Shown piece after piece: positions 8,480 to 15,996 of a DNA stretch of 16,127 nucleotides. The notes beneath the pieces are model-generated. The model saw only the letters and a program-made list of their open reading frames with translations. It was not told the origin of the DNA and made no database searches. Position 1 is the first letter of the stretch, and each line of letters begins with the position of its first letter. The translations under genes and the position numbers were made by a program. Source of the stretch: JBASEY01 sp964404285 (GTDB lineage Bacteria > CSSED10-310); the NCBI GenBank assembly GCA_964404285.1, contig CAYOJK010000035.1, positions 1-16,127 of the forward strand, given 5' to 3'.

Positions 8480-10706
8480 AACGGTCATTGTATCGTTCCT
8501 GTTGGTATCAGCCCTATTTTCTATTGGCTGTTATAAAAAACGACAGATGTCAGCAGAACAGATCACGCCTAGAAATCTGGTGGAAACCTTCGACAAAGAT
8601 TGGTTGAAAAGCGACCGTGAACGTTTCATGTTCAATGATAGAACGAATAAAAAAACATTGCTGGGAGGCGCTTGGACATTTGATACGGATATCCCTAAAA
8701 CACACTTTCCATGGCCCCGATTTACGCCGGAAGGCGGTTTGGTGTTCTTGGACTGGGCTCAACCTATGGAACGGCGTCTGATCATCAAGCTGGTAAATAT
8801 TTTGCCGGCCTATGCTGATAATCTGCTACAAGTCTCCTTAAACGACGAACCGATACCCTTTATAGAAAGCGATCTGCCCGTAGGTGAATACGAGTTTTAT
8901 GTGCCGTCTCCGTTTCAGATAACCGGTAAAAACAGCTTACATATTTCGATCGATACAGATAAATTGCCGCCTGATGTACGACTGGAGTCGATTGCGCTTC
9001 ATTCGATTCGTGTCACCTTAGGCGCAGTTGTCAGAAGCCGCATTCAGATTGGTAATCAAATACGTGACAGCCTGTTGTTTGCACCACCGATTAAACTGCG
9101 TATTCCTGTTAAAGGCGGTATTCAGAACACCATCCAATTCAGTTATGGACTGTCCTCGACATCGGGGAACACATCACCTTTATCGTATGGCCTGACGCTG
9201 TCTTTGTTCGATTCAAAACAAAATCGAGTGATACATGAACAAACCCTTTCAATTAAACGTGATACAGCAACTCTGACGGAGTGGAATACGTTCAGAGAGA
9301 AGATGCCGTTTTTAGGAAACGATGGATATTTGGAATTATCGTTCATGACGGGTTCCGAGCCTTCCGGACCTGTCGATTATCTGGCATTGAGCGAGTTTTT
9401 GCTACATCCAGCCAGTATGAATTGGGACCTGTCAGTGGATGTCTCTGAACCCGATATGTTGTTGATCACCTTATCCTCGATATCAGCCAATCAAATGGGT
9501 GTTTACGGTAATACCATCGCCAGAACTCCTTTTCTGGACCACTTGGCTCAAATCTCCAAGATTTACAGCGATACAACTGCAGTCAGTAACCATGAATATT
9601 CTGCGATTGCATCTCTTATCACCGGTAAACTCCCCCGCGATCATGGTTATTACCGGGATTTTTCCGCTTCTCATGAGCTACCACCGATCATAACGGAAAA
9701 TTTGAAGGATACATCCTATTTAAGCCATGCTTTTATTTACACATCGAACCAATTGGTTTTCACTAAATTACAAGGATTTCGACGAATATATTTATCTAGC
9801 CCCAAAACACACTCTATCCAAACCCCCGAAACACAACTGAATAGCCTGATGAATTCACCTCAAATGATTGCCAATCCCGGTTTTTTCTGGGTTCATCTGG
9901 CGCCTGAATTATATTCAGAATTCGATTCGATTGAACCATTCCACCTTTCGGCCTATCACCAAAAACCGGTTCCGATCTCGGAACTCAACCTGCCGATTTC
10001 CGAACAGGACAGATTGATATCCATGATGTCTTCGGAAAGCGCTGAAAAAGATGCCCGAGAATTATCGGCTTGTATAGATCATCGCATGATGATGCTGGAT
10101 AAGACAGTCCATGATATTTTTCAAAAGGTGGTTTCCAAGCGACATAAACGATCGATATTTTTCGTCATTACTGCTGACCATGGTTTAATCCGATCACTGG
10201 ATTCCAATCTGTTATCCAACGATTCTCTATCACAAGAAGTGCTTCATATACCCCTGTTTTATGGACTTATACCCGCTGACACCTCTCCTGTATCAGCTCA
10301 ATTAGCGACACAACCGGTCAGTTCCTTGAAAGGCTATGAGATTCTTTTGCAAGCCATGCGAAAAAGAACAGTTGACAACGGATCGACCCACCAATCGTCT
10401 GCGTCGGTTCGGTCGATTTTTTCGGAACATCATACTCGACCGATAGTAGCCTACCGAAAAGATAACTATAAATTGATCCATGTTTTTTCGAATCCCTATT
10501 TTCAAATCGCGACTACGAATTTATTCAATCTGGAAGAAGATCCCTCCGAATCCGTCAATCTTGTGGGTAGAGACACGGAAATTACCCGAAATTACTTGGA
10601 TACAACCCTGGCCTTTTGTCACGGCAGCCCATTTTATCCCAGACCTCGTATTGGTTTTGAAGATGAAGCCCTGACGATATTGAAATCCCTTAAATATACG
10701 GAGTGA
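8451..10706 (+). CDS. Sulfatase-fold lipoprotein, probably catalytically altered
   Basis: A 751-residue predicted lipoprotein. The N-terminus has a positive stretch, a hydrophobic core and a lipobox-like SIGC with Cys27, so it is probably exported and lipidated. Residues about 28-320 look beta-rich, with no family recognised. From about 333 onward it resembles the sulfatase/alkaline phosphatase superfamily: DMLLITLSS, GVYGN, TPFLDHLA, SLITGKLPRDHG and TADHG (D576, H577), with a C-terminal NLFNLEEDPSE segment. The metal-binding aspartate after the first strand is replaced by S342-S343. The nucleophile segment, normally C/S/T-x-P-S-R/H, reads E382-Y-S-A-I, so no formylglycine site remains. Hydrolase activity is doubtful. 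The ATG at 8451 overlaps the epimerase end by 29 bases; a TTG at 8442 is possible. The overlap suggests coupling with the epimerase and perhaps glycan binding. Confidence 0.82.
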   Translation: MSKLLAKRIKTVIVSFLLVSALFSIGCYKKRQMSAEQITPRNLVETFDKDWLKSDRERFMFNDRTNKKTLLGGAWTFDTDIPKTHFPWPRFTPEGGLVFLDWAQPMERRLIIKLVNILPAYADNLLQVSLNDEPIPFIESDLPVGEYEFYVPSPFQITGKNSLHISIDTDKLPPDVRLESIALHSIRVTLGAVVRSRIQIGNQIRDSLLFAPPIKLRIPVKGGIQNTIQFSYGLSSTSGNTSPLSYGLTLSLFDSKQNRVIHEQTLSIKRDTATLTEWNTFREKMPFLGNDGYLELSFMTGSEPSGPVDYLALSEFLLHPASMNWDLSVDVSEPDMLLITLSSISANQMGVYGNTIARTPFLDHLAQISKIYSDTTAVSNHEYSAIASLITGKLPRDHGYYRDFSASHELPPIITENLKDTSYLSHAFIYTSNQLVFTKLQGFRRIYLSSPKTHSIQTPETQLNSLMNSPQMIANPGFFWVHLAPELYSEFDSIEPFHLSAYHQKPVPISELNLPISEQDRLISMMSSESAEKDARELSACIDHRMMMLDKTVHDIFQKVVSKRHKRSIFFVITADHGLIRSLDSNLLSNDSLSQEVLHIPLFYGLIPADTSPVSAQLATQPVSSLKGYEILLQAMRKRTVDNGSTHQSSASVRSIFSEHHTRPIVAYRKDNYKLIHVFSNPYFQIATTNLFNLEEDPSESVNLVGRDTEITRNYLDTTLAFCHGSPFYPRPRIGFEDEALTILKSLKYTE

Positions 10707-10708
10707 TC

Positions 10709-10798
10709 GTGGATCGGTTCATGGATAACGATTGGCCTTTCCCAAGAAAAACATGCGTCCTGTTACAGGCTGCAAGATATATGGAGATTACCCGATGA
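10709..10798 (+). CDS. Possible 29-residue small protein
   Basis: A short frame starting at GTG, with GGAG at 10700-10703 placed five bases before it. It would encode a basic peptide beginning MDRFMDNDWP and ending RYMEITR. Its TGA overlaps the ATG of the next gene as ATGA, the same junction type as between the phosphatase and epimerase genes. An internal ATG at 10721 would give 25 residues. No family is recognised. It could be a real small protein, a leader that couples translation of the membrane protein downstream, or a chance frame in an 88-base gap. Confidence 0.3.
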   Translation: MDRFMDNDWPFPRKTCVLLQAARYMEITR

Positions 10799-11073
10799 AT
10801 TCTCAACAGCCAGCCACCCTGTTAGGTATCGTCTGTTTGGTTTTTGGAATGATAGCCTTTACTGCTTACATGCGGATAATTATGTATCTTCAGGCTCTCG
10901 ATGCCGGCCTGGAAAATCCACCGCATCGACGACATATCGGGGATAAATTGCGTGCTTATAAGGAGTTTTGTAAAGACCGTGGAAAAAAACCGTGGCTTCT
11001 GACCGCGTTTGCTATCGGAGCAATCGGCGCAGTTCTAGCATGGCTACCGATGCCATGGCTCCTTTTTCGATAG
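10795..11073 (+). CDS. Small two-helix membrane protein, unknown function
   Basis: A 92-residue protein with a hydrophobic helix near residues 8-31 (LLGIVCLVFGMIAFTAYM) and another near 71-90. The charged loop between them contains PHRRHIGDKLRAYKEFCKDRGKK, described here in part only. It is probably an inner-membrane protein with a basic cytoplasmic loop and both ends outside, or the reverse if the ends are short. The ATG at 10795 is chosen because GGAG lies eight bases upstream; an upstream TTG at 10732 has no support. No family is recognised. It lies 13 bases before the FHA gene, so the two are probably co-translated and may form one membrane signalling unit. Confidence 0.7.
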   Translation: MNSQQPATLLGIVCLVFGMIAFTAYMRIIMYLQALDAGLENPPHRRHIGDKLRAYKEFCKDRGKKPWLLTAFAIGAIGAVLAWLPMPWLLFR

Positions 11074-11085
11074 GCTTTGAATTAC

Positions 11086-11535
11086 ATGGCAGAACCGAGA
11101 TACATAATTAGTCATAATAATAAAATACTTGCCGATTTTGTACTGGCTGAACAAGGAAAAGAATACCGACTTGGTCGAGCATCCGATAATGATATCATCA
11201 TCACTGATCCACGAATTTCCCGACATCATCTGACGATATTATGGGACTGGAATGATGCAGTCGTAGTCTCCGATCTGGGTAGCGTCAACCATCTCACTGT
11301 CAACGGGTTACAGATTGTCGACCGGATAGCGATCGAACCGTCGGATACGGTTTTATTGGGAGATCTGAAGGTTAGCCGTGTATTGCCTGATAAGCCCCCC
11401 GAACCAACGCCGGTTACATTGGAGCCGGCCGATGTGAAACCCAAATCCACGACTAGGATATACACCGTTCTTTTAATCTGTGGAATTATTTTGACTATAT
11501 TAGCGTTGGTTTTGATTGGGACGATGGTGTTTTGA
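11086..11535 (+). CDS. FHA-domain protein with C-terminal membrane anchor
   Basis: A 149-residue protein. Residues about 22-100 are a forkhead-associated domain with the conserved phosphothreonine-binding pattern: LGRASDNDI, SRHHL, DLGS and VNGL. A proline-rich linker follows, then a single hydrophobic helix (about 126-148) that ends the protein, so it is tail-anchored with the FHA domain likely in the cytoplasm. It would read phosphothreonine marks at the inner membrane. The preferred ATG at 11086 has a distant AGG at 11072-11074; a TTG at 11077 would add three residues. It is the last gene of the plus-strand run and ends 16 bases from the convergent sctV. T3SS SctD proteins also join an FHA-like domain to a membrane helix, but they have a large periplasmic part that is missing here. 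Confidence 0.9.
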   Translation: MAEPRYIISHNNKILADFVLAEQGKEYRLGRASDNDIIITDPRISRHHLTILWDWNDAVVVSDLGSVNHLTVNGLQIVDRIAIEPSDTVLLGDLKVSRVLPDKPPEPTPVTLEPADVKPKSTTRIYTVLLICGIILTILALVLIGTMVF

Positions 11536-11551
11536 TCAGATTGAGATGAAT

Positions 11552-13612
11552 TTACAAGGTGACACACCCTAGGGCGGTAAACTGAGCGCCGGGTGGCATT
11601 TCCTGAGCTGCCAGCACTTGAATATTTTGCATCTGTTGTGCCAGAAATCTCCATAAAACATACCGAATATTCTGTTCAACCGTCAAAATGACAGCGGTGT
11701 TTTTAGCCGATTTTTGCGCGAGTTGAGCATCAAACGCGGAGATGACTTTTTCCATGATATCAGGTGTCAACGCTAACACTCTTTCTTGACCGGAAATATG
11801 TATCGCTGATCGAAAGATATCTTCGAGTTTGGGGTCTAACAAAAATACTTCCAGTCGTCCATTCGTGGAAAACTGATGAAAGATCTGCCGTGCCAATTTT
11901 GATCGGACTTTTTCTGTCAGTGCAATATTGTCCGGTTCAATATCAGCATATTCAGATACGGCTTCCAATATTCTTTTTAAATCTCGGATACACACTTTTT
12001 CCTGTACCAATCGGCGAAGAATATCGCCCAGTCGTTGATAAGAAATGACTCGAGGCACAAGTTCAGCAACTGTATCGGGATAGATTTGTTCCAGTTCATC
12101 GCAGAGCCATTTGACTTCTTGTAAACCAATAAATTCATGAAGATGATTTTTCAATACCTGTTTGACTTGATAGATAAACAGTGACACTCCGGAAAACACG
12201 TGGTATCCGGCATCTTCAAGTCGTGTTTTTCGTTCGACCGGCACCAAGGTTCCTATCTGGTCAAACACCGGTTGCATATCAGTATCTTCAGTACCGGCTA
12301 TCAGTTGTAATTTGTCGTCACTATCCTGAACATATGCTTGGTCTTGGGGTATGTACCCGGTATAAACCGGCATATCCAGCACACTCACACTAAACGCATC
12401 TTCAGGTAACTCATCCCGAGCTGCGAACACTTTTAGGCCAGGTAACGACACCCCGGTTTCAAGATAAATTTCTTTGCGCATAGCCGGTAAAGCAAGAGCT
12501 ATCAGCTCACTTTCAGCGCTTTCAGCATCCAATATGTGGGTGACTCCACATCCCAGATTCAACGCCAACGGCGCCGGCATATGCAGAAAGGTATCGCCTT
12601 GATGATCGGATCGAGCGATATCAGCATCGATTTCGAGCCTATCGACGATACCATTTTTATCGGTTGTTTTGACCAAATATACAGCAGCAGTAAGAAGAAT
12701 AAATCCCATTGTCCAGAATGGAATCAAAGGTAATCCCGGAACGATTCCCATACAAAACAGTAATCCTGATACCATCATCAGCGCTTTGGGATATGACAGT
12801 AATTGCAAGCTGATATCGCGACCCAAGTGATCACCGGAACACTCCGGTTCAACACGAGTCACCATCAGTCCGGCTGCAACGGAAACGATTAACGCCGGTA
12901 TTTGAGACAACAAGCCATCACCTATCGTCAAAAGGCCATAGATTTTAAGGGCTTCGCCGGCATCCATATTTTTCATTGACACACCGATAGCGACGCCGCC
13001 AATAATATTGACCACTGTGATCAGAATACCCGCTATTGCATCGCCTTTGACAAATTTCATCGCGCCATCCATGGCGCCGAAAAGCTGTGATTCCCGAGCC
13101 AGCAATCGTCGTCGCTTTTTAGCCTCCTGCATATCGATAGCTCCCGCCCTGACATCAGCATCGATTGCCATTTGTTTTCCGGGCATGGCATCCAAAGTGA
13201 ACCGTGCTGAAACCTCCGCTACCCGTTCGGATCCTTTTGAAATAACGATGAAATTAATCAGAGTCAGGATCAGAAAAATGATAGCGCCGACAATCATATT
13301 GCCCTGCACGACAAAGGCGCCGAAAGCTTTGATAACGCTGCCTGCGTCTGCATTCAGCAGAATCAATCGCGTTGACGACACGTTCAATGCCAGTCGAAAA
13401 AGTGTCGCTATCAGCAACATACTGGGAAACGATGCCAGTCGAATCACTTCAGAAATATATAAAACGACCAGCAGAATCACCATGGCGAGTGTGATGTTCA
13501 GGGTGATCAGGATATCCAGCAACCAGGTTGGTAGGGGGATGATCATCATCCCCACAACCAACACTACGAAGATTGCCAGGAAAACGTCGCTATAACGGGA
13601 GACGTGTTCCAT
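11552..13612 (-). CDS. sctV: T3SS export gate protein SctV (YscV/InvA family)
   Basis: A 686-residue FHIPEP-family protein, the normal length for the nonameric export gate of the T3SS. Residues 1 to about 320 form the multi-helix membrane part with the conserved cytoplasmic loop (SKGSERVAEVSARFTLDAMPGKQ). The remainder is the soluble domain that docks chaperone-substrate complexes. Flagellar FlhA usually has EADFYGAMDGASKFV after this loop; here the text is ESQLFGAMDGAMKFVKGDA, the form usual in SctV, which favours a non-flagellar system. The ATG at 13612 lies 11 bases after the stop of the chaperone gene and has no clear Shine-Dalgarno, so translation may depend on the upstream gene. No other export-gate genes (sctR, S, T) are visible nearby. 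Confidence 0.95.
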   Translation of the reverse strand: MEHVSRYSDVFLAIFVVLVVGMMIIPLPTWLLDILITLNITLAMVILLVVLYISEVIRLASFPSMLLIATLFRLALNVSSTRLILLNADAGSVIKAFGAFVVQGNMIVGAIIFLILTLINFIVISKGSERVAEVSARFTLDAMPGKQMAIDADVRAGAIDMQEAKKRRRLLARESQLFGAMDGAMKFVKGDAIAGILITVVNIIGGVAIGVSMKNMDAGEALKIYGLLTIGDGLLSQIPALIVSVAAGLMVTRVEPECSGDHLGRDISLQLLSYPKALMMVSGLLFCMGIVPGLPLIPFWTMGFILLTAAVYLVKTTDKNGIVDRLEIDADIARSDHQGDTFLHMPAPLALNLGCGVTHILDAESAESELIALALPAMRKEIYLETGVSLPGLKVFAARDELPEDAFSVSVLDMPVYTGYIPQDQAYVQDSDDKLQLIAGTEDTDMQPVFDQIGTLVPVERKTRLEDAGYHVFSGVSLFIYQVKQVLKNHLHEFIGLQEVKWLCDELEQIYPDTVAELVPRVISYQRLGDILRRLVQEKVCIRDLKRILEAVSEYADIEPDNIALTEKVRSKLARQIFHQFSTNGRLEVFLLDPKLEDIFRSAIHISGQERVLALTPDIMEKVISAFDAQLAQKSAKNTAVILTVEQNIRYVLWRFLAQQMQNIQVLAAQEMPPGAQFTALGCVTL

Positions 13613-13623
13613 CGTTCAGCCAA

Positions 13624-14130
13624 CTAGGCAGGAGTTTTGATCGATTCCATCAGTTCACGTGTGACCATCGCTAAAACGCGTGCCCGTGAACTCATGGGTG
13701 ATTCTTCATTCGGATCCAGATCGATCGCCATTTTCAGGTCTGTTGCCGCTTGATCGAAACAGTTCTTTTTCAAGTAAACTTCTGCACGATTAGTCAATGC
13801 CGTCAGATCTTCCGGATCACGTAACAGGGCTTTATTGAAATAATCGATGGCTCTGTCCAGTTCTCCATCACGGGCAGCAAGTGTTCCAAGCGCAGTCTGC
13901 ACAAATGAATCTTCATGACCCAATGCATTCAGACCCTGAAACACTATGCGGGCATCATCGAATTTTCCTTGGTTGAAAAGTTCGTATCCAACGATCGCAA
14001 GTGTCATCAAATCAGTGTCTGACAACTTGAATACATCTTTCAAGCGACCTCCATTGACCAGCACTTTTTCCAGTTCATCTTTTGTCAATGATTCGCCACG
14101 AGCAATTTTTTCTTTGATTACAGCGTTCAT
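13624..14130 (-). CDS. SycD/LcrH-like TPR chaperone of the T3SS
   Basis: A 168-residue protein with three tetratricopeptide-like repeats at about 42-145 (GYELFNQGKFDDA, GELDRAIDYFNKALLRDP, KNCFDQAATDLKMAIDLDP). The N-terminal part with NGGRLKDVFKLSDTDL matches the usual beginning of class II T3SS chaperones (SycD, LcrH, IpgC), which hold translocator proteins in the cytoplasm before secretion. The length also fits. The start at 14130 has AAAAGGAGA about ten bases upstream. It lies 24 bases after the 199-residue gene and 11 bases before sctV in one transcription unit, so its probable client is the 199-residue protein. A generic TPR protein is the alternative, but the context makes a chaperone more likely. 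Confidence 0.85.
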   Translation of the reverse strand: MNAVIKEKIARGESLTKDELEKVLVNGGRLKDVFKLSDTDLMTLAIVGYELFNQGKFDDARIVFQGLNALGHEDSFVQTALGTLAARDGELDRAIDYFNKALLRDPEDLTALTNRAEVYLKKNCFDQAATDLKMAIDLDPNEESPMSSRARVLAMVTRELMESIKTPA

Positions 14131-14154
14131 ACTAAAAAATCTCCTTTTCTATGT

Positions 14155-14754
14155 TTAATACCGAATACCGCGAATAGCCGACATAGCTGCTTGATGTTGA
14201 ATATCGGCAATTTTGACTGCCAATTCGAACATTTGTGCTGCCTGTTGCGCTTCCTGCATTTTTTGAAACATTTCCATCGGCCCCATTCCGCCCGATTCCG
14301 ATGCTGACTGTGATCCGTACCCTGTTGAAGCAGCCATAGCATTCGTATCGACATTCAAGCCGGAACCAAAAGCGCCTGGATTGATGCCTTTTCCTGCAGT
14401 TTGATTTTGTTGCAGTGTCTGCGGCTGAAATCCTTTGATTTGATCAACTAATCCCTTTGCCAGCCCCAGCAGTGATTGAAAATTTCCCAAGTTTTTAGTC
14501 AATAGACCCATACAAAATTTACCGGCGCCGTATTGTGCGGCCAGAGGAAACGGCAATGCCAATGCAAACTGTTTTGCCGGCGTCATCTTTGACGTGTTTC
14601 CACCAAACTGGTTGACAACAGAATCAAATCGATCAAAAGCTGCACGATTTTTTGTCATACTTTCTTTGGTATTACTCAAAGTTTTTTCCATGATCGAGCC
14701 AACCAATTCAGCTCCCAGCTTAATGCCCAAACTACCTAACAATGAAATCCCCAT
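14155..14754 (-). CDS. Unrecognised 199-residue protein, candidate secreted T3SS component
   Basis: I do not recognise a family. Residues 1-55 look helical and mixed (MGISLLGSLGIKLGAEL...), and about 60-100 are moderately hydrophobic (FALALPFPLAAQYG, MGLLTKNLG) but have no classical membrane helix. Residues 110-160 are rich in Gly, Gln, Ser and Asn, and the last 40 form an amphipathic, Met/Gln/Ala-rich helix ending RGIRY. There is no Sec signal peptide. Strong production is predicted: a consensus promoter lies upstream, and AAAGGAG sits six bases before the ATG at 14754. The next gene is a translocator-type chaperone and then sctV, so a filament, translocator or effector secreted by the T3SS is inferred. 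A flexible middle and a helical C-terminus fit filament or translocator proteins, but this is not proof. Confidence 0.75.
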   Translation of the reverse strand: MGISLLGSLGIKLGAELVGSIMEKTLSNTKESMTKNRAAFDRFDSVVNQFGGNTSKMTPAKQFALALPFPLAAQYGAGKFCMGLLTKNLGNFQSLLGLAKGLVDQIKGFQPQTLQQNQTAGKGINPGAFGSGLNVDTNAMAASTGYGSQSASESGGMGPMEMFQKMQEAQQAAQMFELAVKIADIQHQAAMSAIRGIRY

Positions 14755-14816
14755 AAAATACTCCTTTCAAAAGACACCTAAATGAACGTTTGTTTCTTGA
14801 ACTTGTCCAACTGCTT

Positions 14817-14830
14817 AAGTAACGTTACTT
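14817..14830. promoter_or_regulatory. Perfect 14-bp palindrome at the transcription start, likely operator
   Basis: AAGTAACGTTACTT is fully self-complementary. It begins five bases after the -10 box of the promoter at 14836-14864, so it covers the expected transcription start. A repressor bound here would block initiation, which is the inferred role. The binding protein is not known. Confidence 0.6.
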
Positions 14831-14835
14831 TACAA

Positions 14836-14864
14836 ATTATAATTTATATGTCTTTTTTTGTCAA
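14836..14864 (-). promoter_or_regulatory. Consensus sigma70-type promoter of the 199-residue gene, chaperone and sctV
   Basis: Read on the minus strand, TTGACA (14864-14859) and TATAAT (14841-14836) are both exact and are separated by 17 bases, the best spacing. The spacer is AT-rich. Predicted start is near 14829, giving a leader of about 75 bases before the ATG at 14754. It is a strong housekeeping-type promoter inside a T3SS cluster, so expression is probably limited by the palindrome beside it. Confidence 0.85.
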
Positions 14865-14899
14865 GGGGGTTGGGAGAAATTTTTTAAAAGTGACCTCGG

Positions 14900-15952
14900 T
14901 TATCGATACCGTTTTTTATCTTCAGGGGATAATCTGATAATAAACACAAGCAATTCCGCGATCGCCTTGAAAAGATCTTCCGGAATTTCCTGGTCGATGC
15001 TCAATTCAAAAAGTTTTCGTGACAATGGAGGATGTCTCAAGACCGGCACGTTGTGTTCAGCCGCAACAGCTCGAATTTTTGCCGCTGATTCCATAAACCC
15101 TTTTGCTGTGACCCGTGGAGCGCCTTGCCACTGGTCGTCGTATTCAATAGCCACGGCATAATGCGTAGGGTTGACAACGACGAAGCGAGACCGCGCAACT
15201 CTATCGACAAGGCTGGATTGAAGCATTTCTTGATGAAATTGTTTTCGCAGCCCTTTTATCAAGGGATCGCCTTCGGAATCTTTATGTTCTTGAATAAGTT
15301 CCTGCCGACTCATCTTCAAATCCTTCAGCCATCTGTGTCTTTGAAGCAAATAATCGACAATCCCATAAATCACCGCTAAGACAACGGCCATTCGAAAAAC
15401 CTGACCTGTCAACCTACTGAAACAGACAGTAACCGCCTCAAGTGATGTATCCGAAATAGATAAAACTGAAATCAACTGATTCCACAGTAGTTTGACCAAA
15501 ATCACTGAAGTCAGAAGAAATTTTAGTGTCGTCTTCAACAGGTCCACCAGTTTTTTCGTATTAAAAAGCTTTTTTAACCCTTTAGCCGGGTTGACGTGAG
15601 ACAGGTCTGGTTCGAGCTTGCGAAACAGCGGGCCGACCTGCAAAAAACCGATCAACAGACCGGCAGCCATTGCGGGCAACATAACGACAGCGGAGTTTTT
15701 AACAATAAATTTTATAGCGTCAAACGGCATGGAAACACTGGATGGATTTCCAACAAAATGTTTCAGATTCCACAACTCACTCAAAAACCGCTTCCATCCG
15801 GCAAACCCTGAAACCGCATATCCGGCAATCATGATGAACCCAGCCAACAATACAGCAGCCGTGCAAGCATCAGCAGAAAAAGCGATATTTCCTTTTTTAC
15901 GGGCTTCGCGCTGCTTTTTTGGAGTAGGTTTTTCGTTTTTAGCTTCTGACAT
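14900..15952 (-). CDS. sctU: T3SS export switch protein SctU (FlhB/YscU family)
   Basis: A 350-residue protein of the usual SctU/FlhB length. The N-terminus (EKPTPKKQREARKKGN) is typical. Four membrane helices fall within about 28-215, followed by a cytoplasmic linker with HKDSEGDPLIKG and KQFHQEM. The NPTH motif (N261-P262-T263-H264) is the self-cleavage site that changes export specificity from early to later substrates; all four residues are intact. The C-terminal part (VLRHPPLSRKLF) is also conserved. A FlhB role cannot be ruled out from this gene alone, but the adjacent SctV-type gene and SycD-like chaperone favour a T3SS. GAGGT lies five bases before the ATG at 15952. No strong terminator separates it from the next promoter, so read-through into the downstream genes is possible. 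Confidence 0.93.
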   Translation of the reverse strand: MSEAKNEKPTPKKQREARKKGNIAFSADACTAAVLLAGFIMIAGYAVSGFAGWKRFLSELWNLKHFVGNPSSVSMPFDAIKFIVKNSAVVMLPAMAAGLLIGFLQVGPLFRKLEPDLSHVNPAKGLKKLFNTKKLVDLLKTTLKFLLTSVILVKLLWNQLISVLSISDTSLEAVTVCFSRLTGQVFRMAVVLAVIYGIVDYLLQRHRWLKDLKMSRQELIQEHKDSEGDPLIKGLRKQFHQEMLQSSLVDRVARSRFVVVNPTHYAVAIEYDDQWQGAPRVTAKGFMESAAKIRAVAAEHNVPVLRHPPLSRKLFELSIDQEIPEDLFKAIAELLVFIIRLSPEDKKRYR

Positions 15953-15974
15953 GATCGACCTCGGCTTTGTAACA

Positions 15975-15996
15975 AATCATTACTATTATAATGATT
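15975..15996. promoter_or_regulatory. Inverted repeat over the sctU -10 box, possible operator
   Basis: On the minus strand the arms AATCATTA and TAATGATT are perfect 8-base complements around the 6-base centre TAATAG. The repeat covers most of the -10 box and the expected start, where a bound protein would interfere with polymerase. AT-richness lowers its significance somewhat. Confidence 0.5.

Noticed and set aside
11226..11654. Minus-strand 142-residue frame near the FHA/sctV junction
   Set aside because: It lies antisense to the FHA gene and in the wrong frame for sctV; no ribosome site or family.
13008..13595. Plus-strand 195-residue frame opposite sctV
   Set aside because: It is antisense to the conserved membrane part of sctV and its composition reflects that gene's codons; no domain is seen.
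14865..14899. Terminator after sctU
   Set aside because: There are A/T runs but no clear GC-rich stem before them.
15969..15983. GTAA...TTAC pairs near both T3SS promoters as one shared operator
   Set aside because: The spacing differs (seven bases here, two bases in the 14817-14830 palindrome), so a common site for one regulator is not supported.
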